Assembly: GCF_042649685.1 (NCBI RefSeq)
Contig: NZ_JBHRZT010000044.1
Coordinates: 1 to 64,000 of the forward strand
Direction: 5' to 3'
Length of the DNA: 64,000 nt
Origin: Bacillus_BA songklensis
GTDB taxonomy: Bacteria; Bacillota; Bacilli; Bacillales; Bacillaceae_H
Positions 45,364 through 52,799 of this stretch are shown in pieces. Numbering within the stretch: the first letter of the stretch is position 1; each line of letters begins with the position of its first letter. The translations under genes and the position numbers were made by a program. Under the pieces are notes generated by a model. The model ran no database searches, was not told the origin of the DNA, and saw only the letters and a program-made list of their open reading frames with translations.

Positions 45364-45415
45364 ACCGAATAGAGGGACGGCTTTCATTGGAAAGCCGTCC
45401 CTCTATTCGGTTTAG
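45360..45415. terminator. Perfect 26-bp stem with ATTG loop
   Basis: Starting C-TAAACCGAATAGAGGGA, 26 bases pair without a mismatch with their complement ending at 45415, around a 4-base loop. The stop codons of the activator gene (45361) and of the minus-strand ORF at 45412 both lie in the stem, so it is probably a shared terminator for convergent genes. It lacks long T-runs and is longer than most terminators. Confidence 0.7.
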
Positions 45416-45564
45416 CTTAAAGGATTGATTCTCATTCCCTCTAAAATACGTCTGCTTTGTAGATAGTCCTTTTCCCGTTCCTGTTCAACCTTCAATCGTT
45501 GATCGAGCTTCCGGCTGTATTCCTCATAGCCCATTCCGTGAGCCTGATACATCGCTTTTTCCAT
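45412..45564 (-). CDS. Small hypothetical protein, possibly 5'-truncated
   Basis: The frame encodes 50 residues from the ATG at 45564 (MEKAMYQAHGMGYEEYSRKL, then a charged helix and ILEGMRINPLS). It is soluble and helical. No ribosome site precedes that ATG. The frame is open for another 13 codons upstream without a start codon, up to a TGA that lies next to a GAAAGGA site. This pattern suggests a lost start or frameshift at the 5' end. I do not recognise a family. Confidence 0.4.
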   Translation of the reverse strand: MEKAMYQAHGMGYEEYSRKLDQRLKVEQEREKDYLQSRRILEGMRINPLS

Positions 45565-45858
45565 TTCCGACGTGTAATTTAAATCGAGAGTACTGATAAA
45601 AAATCAATCCTTTCTAATTTAGTATCATATCCATCCTAACATGGAAGGAGAAAGGACACAAAACGGCTCTCTTTCCATATTTAGGGATAATCAGTGTTCT
45701 CGTGCAATAATGATCCCTATGTTCCCATATACGCCAAATTGCTCCCGATTTCTAGGTGGCCCATAAAGCGATCAGCTTTTCATGAAGGGAAGATTCATGA
45801 TCCAGTCCGATGGAGGTCAAGGTAAATACTGGTGAAAGAGAATTTTTTGCAAATCGTG

Positions 45859-45884
45859 GTTTAGCTCTGAAAAAATGCGGGAAA
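45859..45884 (+). promoter_or_regulatory. Sigma-B-like promoter
   Basis: GTTTAG-N14-GGGAAA is close to the sigma-B consensus GTTTAA-N12-15-GGGTAT (9 of 12 bases). It lies 60 bp upstream of a YtxH-type gene; such genes are often general-stress controlled. Confidence 0.5.
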
Positions 45885-45944
45885 CAAATAACCAACAAAA
45901 CGATAACGAATTAAATCATCAACATATAAAGGAGAGGAATAAAA

Positions 45945-46670
45945 ATGACAACAACAAACGCAACAAACACACCCGATACATTTGGTACAACAAATGCGGC
46001 GAAAGGCACAGCGGTACCTGTGAATACCGCGGCATCAACAAATACGACGGCTCCAACAAGAAGTGCATCATCAACAGATAATGCACCGTCAACATACACC
46101 ACAACTCAAGCAACGATGCCGGATGAAAAGAACAGCAAGCTTGTAAAAGGCATTATTATCGGTGGAATCATCGGAGGAGCCCTCTCATTATTGGATTCCA
46201 CTACACGAACTCAGATGAAAGATAAGGCAGTCGATTTAAAGGATTCCTCAAAAGAAATATTTATGAATGTAAAAGAGAATCCTGGTGAAGTAAAAGACCA
46301 GATGGTTTCACAATTCAAAAATGCTGCAGATATGCTAAAACAAGCGATTAACGATGCGCAAAATTTGTACGAGCGTGTTAATGAGGAAGTATTCGGCAAA
46401 GTCAATAAAGTAATGGATGTTTCAGGTGAGGCAATGTCTGCCGCTAGTGAAATGAAAAGTGATTTAACGGATATCGGATCAAAGGTGAAGGAAGCAGGAT
46501 CTGAGCTGACAGGAACGGTTCATGGGGTAAAACCGGATGAAGAAAGTCATCATGATTCGACCGCAGACAGCCCGAACGTTCCTCCCGCCCAATCACGAAC
46601 AGGAACGATCAATCCATCGACCACAACTACAACGAAATCAAAAGAAACGGTTGGCGGACAAACAAAATAA
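45945..46670 (+). CDS. YtxH-domain protein
   Basis: A 241-residue protein. Residues 1-60 are a Thr/Ala-rich low-complexity region; then comes a single hydrophobic Gly-rich helix (LVKGIIIGGIIGGALSLLD) typical of YtxH/DUF883-like proteins, a long amphipathic helical part (about 90-195), and another Ser/Thr-rich tail. It is probably membrane-associated and stress-induced; the biochemical role is unknown. GGAGAGG lies eight bases before the ATG. A sigma-B-like promoter is at 45859 and a strong terminator at 46682. Confidence 0.75.
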   Translation: MTTTNATNTPDTFGTTNAAKGTAVPVNTAASTNTTAPTRSASSTDNAPSTYTTTQATMPDEKNSKLVKGIIIGGIIGGALSLLDSTTRTQMKDKAVDLKDSSKEIFMNVKENPGEVKDQMVSQFKNAADMLKQAINDAQNLYERVNEEVFGKVNKVMDVSGEAMSAASEMKSDLTDIGSKVKEAGSELTGTVHGVKPDEESHHDSTADSPNVPPAQSRTGTINPSTTTTTKSKETVGGQTK

Positions 46671-46681
46671 AGCAATTGCAC

Positions 46682-46720
46682 TGAAAGAAGCAGAAACCAT
46701 TCAGATTTCTGCTTCTTTCA
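46682..46720 (+). terminator. Rho-independent terminator
   Basis: TGAAAGAAGCAGAAA and TTTCTGCTTCTTTCA pair perfectly over 15 bp around a 9-nt loop, followed by a T-rich tract. Confidence 0.8.
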
Positions 46721-46784
46721 TGTTTCATTTTTTATGGAATGTTCCAGCAGCTTTCTTGTTAGTCTTCAATTCAACAGGAGCAAG

Positions 46785-47273
46785 TTATCGGCGTGTAAAA
46801 CCTTCTTCCCGCATGTATTCTTCTGCTTCTTTATATGATTCAAAAGCAGCTTCGAGATTCAAGCCGGAATACACGTTCCATAATTCATCTTCATGTACAA
46901 GGATAAGCATATGCTCCTCCGGGCCTACCCAGCGCTCCTCCGGTTGATTCCCGATGATGGCTTGTTCGGCTGTTGTTTGGAATGCCGTCTCCCTTTCATT
47001 GGAAAGGTAACGAATGGAATCTTCAATTAAAGAACGAAGATCCCCAGCTGAATAATCGCGTATATTGACCATTCCTTTGCTGTCTGTCGCACTCGCCGGC
47101 AAGTGGCCAGCGTAGACGAAACCGTTTCCGTTCGGATGTAAGTGATAAACGACTGTTTTTTTATCCAAAACGCTCCCTTCATAATGAAAGTTCACACGTC
47201 CAAGGGAGACGTTTCTACGTTCCAACTGGGGAAACGATTCGATAATTTCTAGTTTCTCTTCAAACGTTAACAT
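46785..47273 (-). CDS. Conserved hypothetical protein
   Basis: A soluble 162-residue protein. It has an alternating beta-strand and helix pattern: RRNVSLGRVNFHYEGSVLDK, KTVVYHLHPNGNGFVYAG, DYSAGDLRSLIEDSIRYLS, and a second half with MLILVHEDELWNVYSGLNLE then AAFESYKEAEEYMREEGF. I believe similar proteins are found in Bacilli without a known function. AGAGGA precedes the ATG. There are no metal or nucleotide motifs. It is monocistronic and convergent with the YtxH gene. Confidence 0.65.
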   Translation of the reverse strand: MLTFEEKLEIIESFPQLERRNVSLGRVNFHYEGSVLDKKTVVYHLHPNGNGFVYAGHLPASATDSKGMVNIRDYSAGDLRSLIEDSIRYLSNERETAFQTTAEQAIIGNQPEERWVGPEEHMLILVHEDELWNVYSGLNLEAAFESYKEAEEYMREEGFTRR

Positions 47274-47718
47274 GTATAATCCTCTATTCTATCAAGTTGA
47301 TGGTCTTTGCTGATTATATCATATATGACTTGGAGAGGGTAATTCAAGAGCAGAAGGAGCGCCCTTGTGAGCCATCTTTCTGTAGGCAAAGCATCATGGG
47401 AAATACTATAAAATCAAAGGTCTCTTGACTTTTTATTTCAGTTTGGCTCTGTTATCGTTTAATGTTACAAATTAAAGAAGGAATACCACCGAATTTCAGG
47501 CGAATGCTAATTCAATGTTCAAAATCAAAAAAGGCTAATAAAAGCGGGGATATCCCAAAACCACAAAAAAACAAGTGGTTTTGGGACACCTCAAAATGAT
47601 GAACCAAATGTTTTTAATGATCATTTTTAGAAAATGCGTCGTCTGAATCTTAAAAGAAAAATAGAAGCGATTAAGAAGAAGGGGATCAAGAGAACGTTTA
47701 ATGTCACCTTATGGGGAA
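47274..47718. other. Intergenic stretch with a hairpin
   Basis: No gene is convincing here. TCCCAAAACCAC (47553-47564) pairs perfectly with GTGGTTTTGGGA (47575-47586). No T-run follows on either strand, so it is a hairpin of unknown role. The rest is AT-rich. Confidence 0.35.
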
Positions 47719-47817
47719 TTAATACCCGCCAAATCCTGTACAAGAATATCCTACAATGATGAGTAAAACGAATAAGACAACCACTAAAGCAAAAGTACTG
47801 CGTAGTCCATCGCCCAT
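47719..47817 (-). CDS. YjcZ-family small protein (copy 2)
   Basis: A 32-residue protein, MGDGLRSTFALVVVLFVLLI then IVGYSCTGFGGY. The single hydrophobic helix with VVLFVLLIIVG is the YjcZ-family core; here the Gly/Tyr-rich part is at the C-terminus instead of the N-terminus. AGGAGG lies nine bases before the ATG. It is one of two adjacent members on the minus strand and is probably sporulation-related by family. Confidence 0.75.
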   Translation of the reverse strand: MGDGLRSTFALVVVLFVLLIIVGYSCTGFGGY

Positions 47818-47873
47818 ATTTAATACCTCCTATTTATAGTAAATGGTCCATTTTTATAAGAATGTTAGGCTTA

Positions 47874-47999
47874 TTAGCTCCAAATAACGGATCCTACAAT
47901 AATTAGTAGAACGAACAAGACAACGATTAACGCAATATTGAAGCCACTTCCACCATAGCCGGCGCCTCCATAGCCATAACTTCCATATCCATCGCCCAT
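47874..47999 (-). CDS. YjcZ-family small protein (copy 3)
   Basis: A 41-residue protein: MGDGYGSYGYGGAGYGGSG followed by the hydrophobic helix ALIVVLFVLLIIVGSVIW. It is very similar to the copy at 38989. No Shine-Dalgarno sequence is visible before the ATG (the upstream bases read AATAACTT), unlike the other two copies, so expression may be weak or the start unusual. It lies 56 bp upstream of copy 2 on the same strand. Confidence 0.75.
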   Translation of the reverse strand: MGDGYGSYGYGGAGYGGSGFNIALIVVLFVLLIIVGSVIWS

Positions 48000-48297
48000 A
48001 AGTTATTCGATTGTACTTTTACTCATGTTCATTCATGAAAACGGATATATGAGCACTAAAAAACGCAGATCTAATTAGATTGGAGCTTTTGGTGTGCGGC
48101 TAAACCTCCACTTTAAGTGGCATGCTCGTGGAAACAGAAGCACTCAACCCGCTAAAAAATATACAATCCTAATGCAACCGCTCTTTTTTTATGCCTTCAA
48201 CTCTAGAAAATGATTGTTAAAAATTTCAATACCCTGCATATGATTAAATGACCAGCTTGTTTCCCCGTTTTAAACTCTGAATAAAAAGGAGTCCGTG

Positions 48298-48729
48298 ATG
48301 AAAGTATATAAAAGCTTTTCCTCGCTCACGTATTTTTTGATAGGTTTACTTTTTCTACTGTGTACTTACGGCTTTGTGAACCATCTGCAAAACTCTCAAT
48401 CCCCTTCAATTAAGTCGTGGATAGGGGGAGCGATTGTTTATGGATTATTATTTCTTTTCTTTTTGTATGTGAAGTCCATGTCGGTTATTTTGGAAGAGCG
48501 AAAGGTCATTTTTAAAACTCTATTTGAACGCAAAGAGGTTTGTTACGAAGACATTCGGCGAGTAGAGATTCAATATCTTCACAAAAATATCCCTACAGCT
48601 GTTCCTTATATTCATGTTAGTTCCTCGAACGATCTCATTGAAATTCCAGCTTTGATGTTCGAAAAGGCTTATCAGGAAATGTGTGTGTTCCTTCAACGAA
48701 AATGTATCAATAATTTCCACAATGAATGA
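48298..48729 (+). CDS. Two-helix membrane protein, PH-domain-like
   Basis: A 143-residue protein with two N-terminal transmembrane helices (LTYFLIGLLFLLCTYGFV and IGGAIVYGLLFLFFLYV) and a cytoplasmic beta-rich part with ERKVIFKTLFERKEVCYEDI, recalling bacterial PH-like (DUF304/YdbS-type) domains. AAGGAG lies seven bases before the ATG at 48298; the GTG three bases earlier is possible. Function unknown. It stands alone. Confidence 0.6.
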   Translation: MKVYKSFSSLTYFLIGLLFLLCTYGFVNHLQNSQSPSIKSWIGGAIVYGLLFLFFLYVKSMSVILEERKVIFKTLFERKEVCYEDIRRVEIQYLHKNIPTAVPYIHVSSSNDLIEIPALMFEKAYQEMCVFLQRKCINNFHNE

Positions 48730-48756
48730 GGTCAATATTTTCCACTCTATTAGTCA

Positions 48757-48771
48757 ATGAAATCGGTTTCA
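48757..48771. promoter_or_regulatory. cre (CcpA) consensus match
   Basis: ATGAAATCGGTTTCA fits WTGNAANCGNWNNCW at all positions and, with the next T, forms a near-palindrome ATGAAA-TCGG-TTTCAT. It lies upstream of the decayed sugar transporter and thuA, so catabolite repression of that operon is likely. Confidence 0.65.
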
Positions 48772-48814
48772 TTAATTGTATACTTAATTAAAATTAGATA
48801 TATAGGGAGGGGGA

Positions 48815-49015
48815 AGCTTCAGCAGTCCTTCTGGATTACCATTAAATATGCAGTAGTTGCCATTGTATTAACAAACATGGTCAATTCATGAAATATCCGG
48901 ATGGTGCAGGCCGGGAATTTGGCGCAACCCTGCAAACATATGTTGGCGGAAAAGCATCTAAAGAAGAAGCTATGAAAGCTCTTGACGGCAGCTGGGCTAA
49001 ATTCAAAAAAATATT
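48815..49015 (+). pseudogene. Remnants of a sugar ABC transporter
   Basis: Behind a GGGAGGGGG ribosome site, the frame from 48817 reads QQSFWITIKYAVVAIVLTNM, which resembles the start of an ABC sugar permease, and stops at 48892. From 48888 a second frame reads GREFGATLQTYVGGKASKEE then AMKALDGSWAKFKK, the typical C-terminus of an extracellular sugar-binding protein. No full transporter gene remains. Such binding proteins and permeases precede thuA and thuB in the rhizobial trehalose/maltitol thu operon, so internal deletion of that transporter is the likely history. Confidence 0.6.
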
Positions 49016-49023
49016 CAGGCAGA

Positions 49024-49059
49024 TCCGAAACTTTCCTTCCGGTGAAGGAAAGTTTCGGA
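49024..49059 (+). other. Perfect 16-bp hairpin upstream of thuA
   Basis: TCCGAAACTTTCCTTC and GAAGGAAAGTTTCGGA pair perfectly around CGGT. An A-run, not a T-run, follows. Hairpins of this kind often lie just after binding-protein genes, where they stabilise the mRNA 3' end and lower downstream expression. Confidence 0.6.
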
Positions 49060-49085
49060 AAAAAACGAGAAGGAGTGTTTTTATT

Positions 49086-49814
49086 ATGTTGAAAGTAACG
49101 GTATGGAATGAAAATCGTCATGAACAAAAAAATCCGGTTGTAAGAGAGATATACCCGAATGGAATTCATGGTGCGATTGCGGGATTCTTAACCGAAGCAG
49201 GATTTGAAGCAGGAACTGCTACCTTGGATGAGCCGGAACACGGTTTAACAGATGACGTATTAAACAATACGGATGTGCTAATTTGGTGGGGACATCTTGC
49301 CCATGGAGAAGTAAAAGACGAAATCGTTCAAAAAGTGCAGCAGCGTGTCCTTGATGGAATGGGACTTATTGTTCTTCATTCCGGGCATTTCTCCAAAATC
49401 TTTAAAGCATTAATGGGCACAAGCTGTGATTTGAAATGGCGTGAAGCGGATGAAAAAGAACGTCTTTGGGTTGTAGAACCAAGCCATCCAATCGTTGAAG
49501 GAATTGGTGAGTATATCGAATTAGAAAAAGAAGAAATGTATGGAGAGCATTTTGATATCCCCACGCCGGATGAGCTTATTTTGACAAGCTGGTTTGAAGG
49601 CGGCGAAGTGTTCCGAAGCGGCTGCACATATAAGCGCGGAAACGGAAAAGTGTTTTATTTCAGACCGGGCCATGAAACATATCCGACGTACCATAACAAA
49701 GAGATTCAACGTGTTATTGTGAATGCCGTGAAATGGGCACAGCCTGTAAAACGCAATCGTCCAGTCTATGGAAATGCACAACCATTAGAAAAACTTACGG
49801 TGAAAGTAAACTAA
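49086..49814 (+). CDS. thuA: ThuA-like trehalose utilisation protein
   Basis: A 242-residue ThuA-domain protein with a class I amidotransferase-like flavodoxin fold: EIYPNGIHGAIAGFLTEAG, TDVLIWWGHLAHGEV, GMGLIVLHSGHFSKIFKAL and the end YFRPGHETYPTYHN. In Sinorhizobium ThuA and ThuB catabolise trehalose and related disaccharides through 3-keto derivatives. The ATG at 49086 has GAAGGAG upstream; the frame extends further only into the transporter remnant. The next gene, a Gfo/Idh/MocA oxidoreductase, follows by 24 bp and is the expected partner. Confidence 0.85.
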   Translation: MLKVTVWNENRHEQKNPVVREIYPNGIHGAIAGFLTEAGFEAGTATLDEPEHGLTDDVLNNTDVLIWWGHLAHGEVKDEIVQKVQQRVLDGMGLIVLHSGHFSKIFKALMGTSCDLKWREADEKERLWVVEPSHPIVEGIGEYIELEKEEMYGEHFDIPTPDELILTSWFEGGEVFRSGCTYKRGNGKVFYFRPGHETYPTYHNKEIQRVIVNAVKWAQPVKRNRPVYGNAQPLEKLTVKVN

Positions 49815-49838
49815 TATATAATCAAGGGGGAAGAAACG

Positions 49839-50864
49839 ATGGGGAAATTAAAAGTTGGCGTGATTGGATGCGGCAGTATTGCACAGCATCGCCATTTACC
49901 GGAATATGCATTGCATCAAGACGCGGAGCTTGTCGCTGTCTGTGACATTGTCGAAGAACGTGCAAAAGAAGTGGCTGAAAAGTATGGGGTAAAACCTTAT
50001 ACGAGCTATGAAGAGTTATTACAAAGCGGCGAAGTAGAAGCTGTGAGCGTTTGTACACCGAACTATCTGCATGCGCCAATCTCAATTGCGGCGTTAAATG
50101 AAGGTATCCATGTTTTATGCGAAAAACCGATGGCAACTTCAAAAGAAGAAGCAGAGGCTATGATTGAAGCGGCTGAAAAGAGCGGCAAAAAATTAATGAT
50201 TGCCCACAATCAGCGTTTCGTTAAATCCCATCAAAAAGCGCGCCAGCTGATCAAGAATGGGGAAATCGGCAAAATTTACAGCTTCCGCACGGCATTCGGC
50301 CATCCTGGACCCGAGTCCTGGAGCGTCGAAGGAAAGGAAGGCTGGTTCTTTAAAAAAGAGCAGGCATTTATCGGGGCAATGGGCGATTTAGGCGTTCATA
50401 AAACGGATTTGCTTCGTTATGTGCTCGGTGAAGAAATCACAGAGGTCGGCGCGTTTGTGGAAACGAGCGCAAAAGATTTTGCCGATGTGGACGATAATGC
50501 GGTTTGTGTACTTAAAACCGAAAGCGGCATCATCGGAACGCTTGCCGCAAGCTGGTCTTATGTCGGAAAAGAAGATAACTCTACGGTTATTTACGGTGAA
50601 AAAGCGATTCTTCGTTTGGAAGAAGATCCAACTTACTCGCTGGTAGTACAGTATGCAAATGGTGAAGTGGTTAATTATCAGCTTGGCAAAATTCAGTCTA
50701 ATGAAGAAGGCGGCCAAAAAAATTCATATGTAATAGAAAACTTTGTTGATTGTGTTCTAAATGATAGAGAGCCACTGATTACAGGGGAAGAAGGCATGAA
50801 GTCATTGGCAGTCATTTTAGCGGCTCTTAAGTCGAATGATACAAAACAAATTACACGTGTGTAA
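49839..50864 (+). CDS. Gfo/Idh/MocA-family oxidoreductase (ThuB-like)
   Basis: A 341-residue NAD(P)-dependent sugar dehydrogenase. The Rossmann start is KVGVIGCGSIAQHRHLPEYA; CEKPMATSKEEAEAM carries the catalytic Lys of the EKP motif, and GDLGVHKTDLLRYVLG contains the conserved His. It is probably the oxidising partner of ThuA (3-keto sugar formation or an inositol-type substrate), inferred from the neighbour. GGGGGAAG precedes the ATG. No promoter lies between it and thuA; a hairpin at 50928 follows. Confidence 0.85.
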   Translation: MGKLKVGVIGCGSIAQHRHLPEYALHQDAELVAVCDIVEERAKEVAEKYGVKPYTSYEELLQSGEVEAVSVCTPNYLHAPISIAALNEGIHVLCEKPMATSKEEAEAMIEAAEKSGKKLMIAHNQRFVKSHQKARQLIKNGEIGKIYSFRTAFGHPGPESWSVEGKEGWFFKKEQAFIGAMGDLGVHKTDLLRYVLGEEITEVGAFVETSAKDFADVDDNAVCVLKTESGIIGTLAASWSYVGKEDNSTVIYGEKAILRLEEDPTYSLVVQYANGEVVNYQLGKIQSNEEGGQKNSYVIENFVDCVLNDREPLITGEEGMKSLAVILAALKSNDTKQITRV

Positions 50865-50927
50865 AAAAGAGAAATCCTATTTATGTTCGTTTGTTCTTGC
50901 ATCCTGAATAGACTGAAAAGGTTAAGA

Positions 50928-50960
50928 ATTTGACATGGGCGGTTTTTGCTCATGTCAAAT
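50928..50960. repeat. Hairpin related to the palindromic repeats, copy D
   Basis: ATTTGACATGGGC and GCTCATGTCAAAT pair with one wobble around GGTTTTT. The core ATTTGACAT...ATGTCAAAT and the T-rich loop match the second hairpin of copy B (52020-52068). It may end thuAB transcription, but no T-run follows. Confidence 0.55.
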
Positions 50961-51000
50961 CAAGAATTAATCGATTTTATATTAGTCCTAACATGAAGTT

Positions 51001-51810
51001 TTGGATAAGTCATGCTGTTTCTGCAGGGGGGATGGGAAATGGGCACGTGACTCTCTTGCGACCACTATAACCCCTCTTAAGGATGGAACTTATATCCCGT
51101 TATTGTACACAGCCCAAAAGTTGGGGATGAAGGTATCCTATAATTCTCAGCTATCTAGAACCTTTATTGAGACGAATACACCGTCTTCCGGCAAACCAAT
51201 CGTTTATCAAAAAGGAGATACAACTGAAAAGAGGATTGCTTTAACCTTCGATGACGGTCCTGATAGAATCTATACTCCGCAAATTTTAGATATTCTTCGT
51301 GAAAAGGGAGTTCCCGCCACATTCTTCGTTGTAGGACAGCAGGTCAAACGCTTCCCTGAATTGACACAGCGCATTGTAAGGGAAGGACACTCAATCGGTA
51401 ACCATACTTGGAGTCACCCTAAACTGCCTAAACTAACGACTTCACAAGTCATTCAACAAGTTCAATCTACCCAGGAAGAGATTGAGAGAGTTACCGGAAT
51501 GAAATCAGACTTATTTAGACCGCCGTATGGCGCCTATACAGCTGCCGATATTCGTGTACTTGACGAACATGGTTACCGTTCCATTTTGTGGTCAGTGGAC
51601 ACCGTTGATTGGAGCGGACTATCAGCAGAAGAAATTTTATCAATTGTAAACAGGGACAAATCGCCGGGAGGGATTATTTTGCAGCACGGCTTTGAAGCCC
51701 TTAATGGTGAATTGGATGGATCCGTTCAGGCACTTCCTAAGATGATTGATCAATTACGTGAAGAAGGATACGAGTTTGTAACAGTCCAAACTTTATTGGA
51801 CAGTAATTAA
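51001..51810 (+). CDS. Polysaccharide deacetylase (NodB homology), N-terminally trimmed
   Basis: The NodB/CE4 domain is complete: metal-site motif LTFDDGPD, the HxxxH motif SIGNHTWSHPKLP, RPPYGAYTAADI, LWSVDTVDWSG and IILQHGFEAL. Such enzymes remove acetyl groups from peptidoglycan or chitin outside the cell. Before it lies part of a copper-amine-oxidase-N-type domain (TTITPLKDGTYIPLLYTAQK), but its beginning and the signal peptide are missing. The frame starts with a TTG lacking a ribosome site. A competing frame from 50992 with a good ATG soon stops. The product as read would not be exported, so it may be a pseudogene. Confidence 0.7.
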   Translation: MDKSCCFCRGDGKWARDSLATTITPLKDGTYIPLLYTAQKLGMKVSYNSQLSRTFIETNTPSSGKPIVYQKGDTTEKRIALTFDDGPDRIYTPQILDILREKGVPATFFVVGQQVKRFPELTQRIVREGHSIGNHTWSHPKLPKLTTSQVIQQVQSTQEEIERVTGMKSDLFRPPYGAYTAADIRVLDEHGYRSILWSVDTVDWSGLSAEEILSIVNRDKSPGGIILQHGFEALNGELDGSVQALPKMIDQLREEGYEFVTVQTLLDSN

Positions 51811-51972
51811 GGGCATGTAATGTATACACACCCGGCTCATTACCGGACCAGCTGATTGGAGATCAAGAAAAGGAACATAAACAGGATAACAAGCGATAGA
51901 TGATGTCAAAGGTTTTTCTTCTATTTATGCCTTTCTGTTTTTTCATCTTGAACGAGCTGACAAAGGCCTTGT

Positions 51973-52085
51973 ATAAGCGGCTGACAAGAACCCTTAACGT
52001 CGGTTGTCAGCCGCTTATGCGTAAATCATTTGACATAAATGCTTTTTATTTATGTCAAATGATTTACGTGGATTTATATATATTG
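51973..52085. repeat. Palindromic intergenic repeat, copy B (complete)
   Basis: Two adjacent perfect hairpins: ATAAGCGGCTGACAA (51973-51987) with its complement at 52004-52018, then a 21-bp stem starting CGTAAATCATTTGACATAAA (52020-52040) with its complement at 52048-52068, followed by the tail GTGGATTTATATATAT. Copy C repeats the first hairpin, copy A and copy D the second. No coding capacity. Confidence 0.8.
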
Positions 52086-52089
52086 AGAA

Positions 52090-52120
52090 AGCCCTTCCAA
52101 GATTAGGAAGGGTTTTGTTT
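52090..52120 (+). terminator. Terminator-like hairpin
   Basis: AGCCCTTCC and GGAAGGGTT pair around AAGATTA and run into TTGTTTT. It follows repeat copy B. Confidence 0.6.
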
Positions 52121-52237
52121 TACTTTATATTTCTTTATATAACGTTTATCAAAAATCTTATACCACAAATGGGCAGGTATGTCTACAATCTGTATTTGTC
52201 TACCAATAAAGAGTATTACGAGAAGGAAAAGAAATTC

Positions 52238-52345
52238 ATGAGTGGCAATGATTTTTCAAAGTGGTTAAATCATGTTTATGTAGACTTTCCATGGGTATCA
52301 TGTGCAGATGGAGCACCTATTGCTAACTTTACATTTTTTTGTTAA
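52238..52345 (+). CDS. Very small ORF or gene remnant
   Basis: A 35-codon frame, MSGNDFSKWLNHVYVDFPWV then SCADGAPIANFTFFC, with GAGAAGGA before the ATG. The frame is open for longer upstream (back to about 52130) and looks protein-like, so it could be the end of a decayed gene. No family is recognised. It stops inside the MarR operator. Confidence 0.25.
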   Translation: MSGNDFSKWLNHVYVDFPWVSCADGAPIANFTFFC

Positions 52346-52370
52346 TATATCGTATTATACGATATATTAA
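52342..52370. promoter_or_regulatory. Perfect 29-bp inverted repeat, MarR-type operator
   Basis: The arms TTAATATATCGTAT and ATACGATATATTAA are exact complements around a single T. The repeat ends right at the ribosome site of the MarR gene at 52383. It is almost certainly the autoregulatory operator. Confidence 0.75.
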
Positions 52371-52382
52371 AGGATGATGATT

Positions 52383-52799
52383 TTGAGTGTTGATTCAATC
52401 AATAAGGCATGGACAGATCTTTATTATTACTTGCATTACAAACACGAGGAGTCACTGACACACCAAAATATAAGATGCATGCAAACCATTGAAAAAAATA
52501 AGAGGGTAACCATACAACTTCTTTCAGAGGTAATGGGCATTTCTCATAATACAGCGTCTGAGCACATCAAAAGGCTTATGCAAAAGGGATATGTACAAAA
52601 AGAAAGGAATTTAGAAGACAAAAGAATTGTTCAAGTGAAACTTACAACTCCAGGGAAGGAAGCTTTAAAGAGAAATACTGAGTTAGATGAACAAAAATTA
52701 CAGGTTATTTTGGAGCGCCTTAGTGTTGAAGACCAGGCACAAGTTTTAAAAGCATTTGAACTCTTAAGCAAGGAGGCTAGACATGTATTTTCTTCTTAA
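52383..52799 (+). CDS. MarR-family transcriptional regulator
   Basis: A winged-helix repressor of about 138 residues. The wing region reads VTIQLLSEVMGISHNTASEH, IKRLMQKGYVQKERNLEDKR and IVQVKLTTPGKEAL, which is typical MarR. The TTG at 52383 has a good spacing from AAAGG; the ATGs at 52374 and 52377 are too close to it. The stop overlaps the start of the DUF3147 gene by 17 bases, so it should regulate that membrane protein together with itself through the palindrome at 52342. The signal is unknown. Confidence 0.85.
   Translation: MSVDSINKAWTDLYYYLHYKHEESLTHQNIRCMQTIEKNKRVTIQLLSEVMGISHNTASEHIKRLMQKGYVQKERNLEDKRIVQVKLTTPGKEALKRNTELDEQKLQVILERLSVEDQAQVLKAFELLSKEARHVFSS

Noticed and set aside
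45875..46102. Overlapping frames at the start of the YtxH gene on both strands
   Set aside because: They are shadows of the Thr/Ala-rich repeats; only the 45945 frame has a ribosome site and a family domain.
47553..47586. Perfect 12-bp hairpin read as a terminator
   Set aside because: No T-run on either strand, so it is described only as a hairpin in the intergenic entry.
52052..52345. 97-codon frame after repeat copy B
   Set aside because: Its first part lies in the palindromic repeat and a terminator; only the last ~35 codons have a possible start, listed separately with low confidence.
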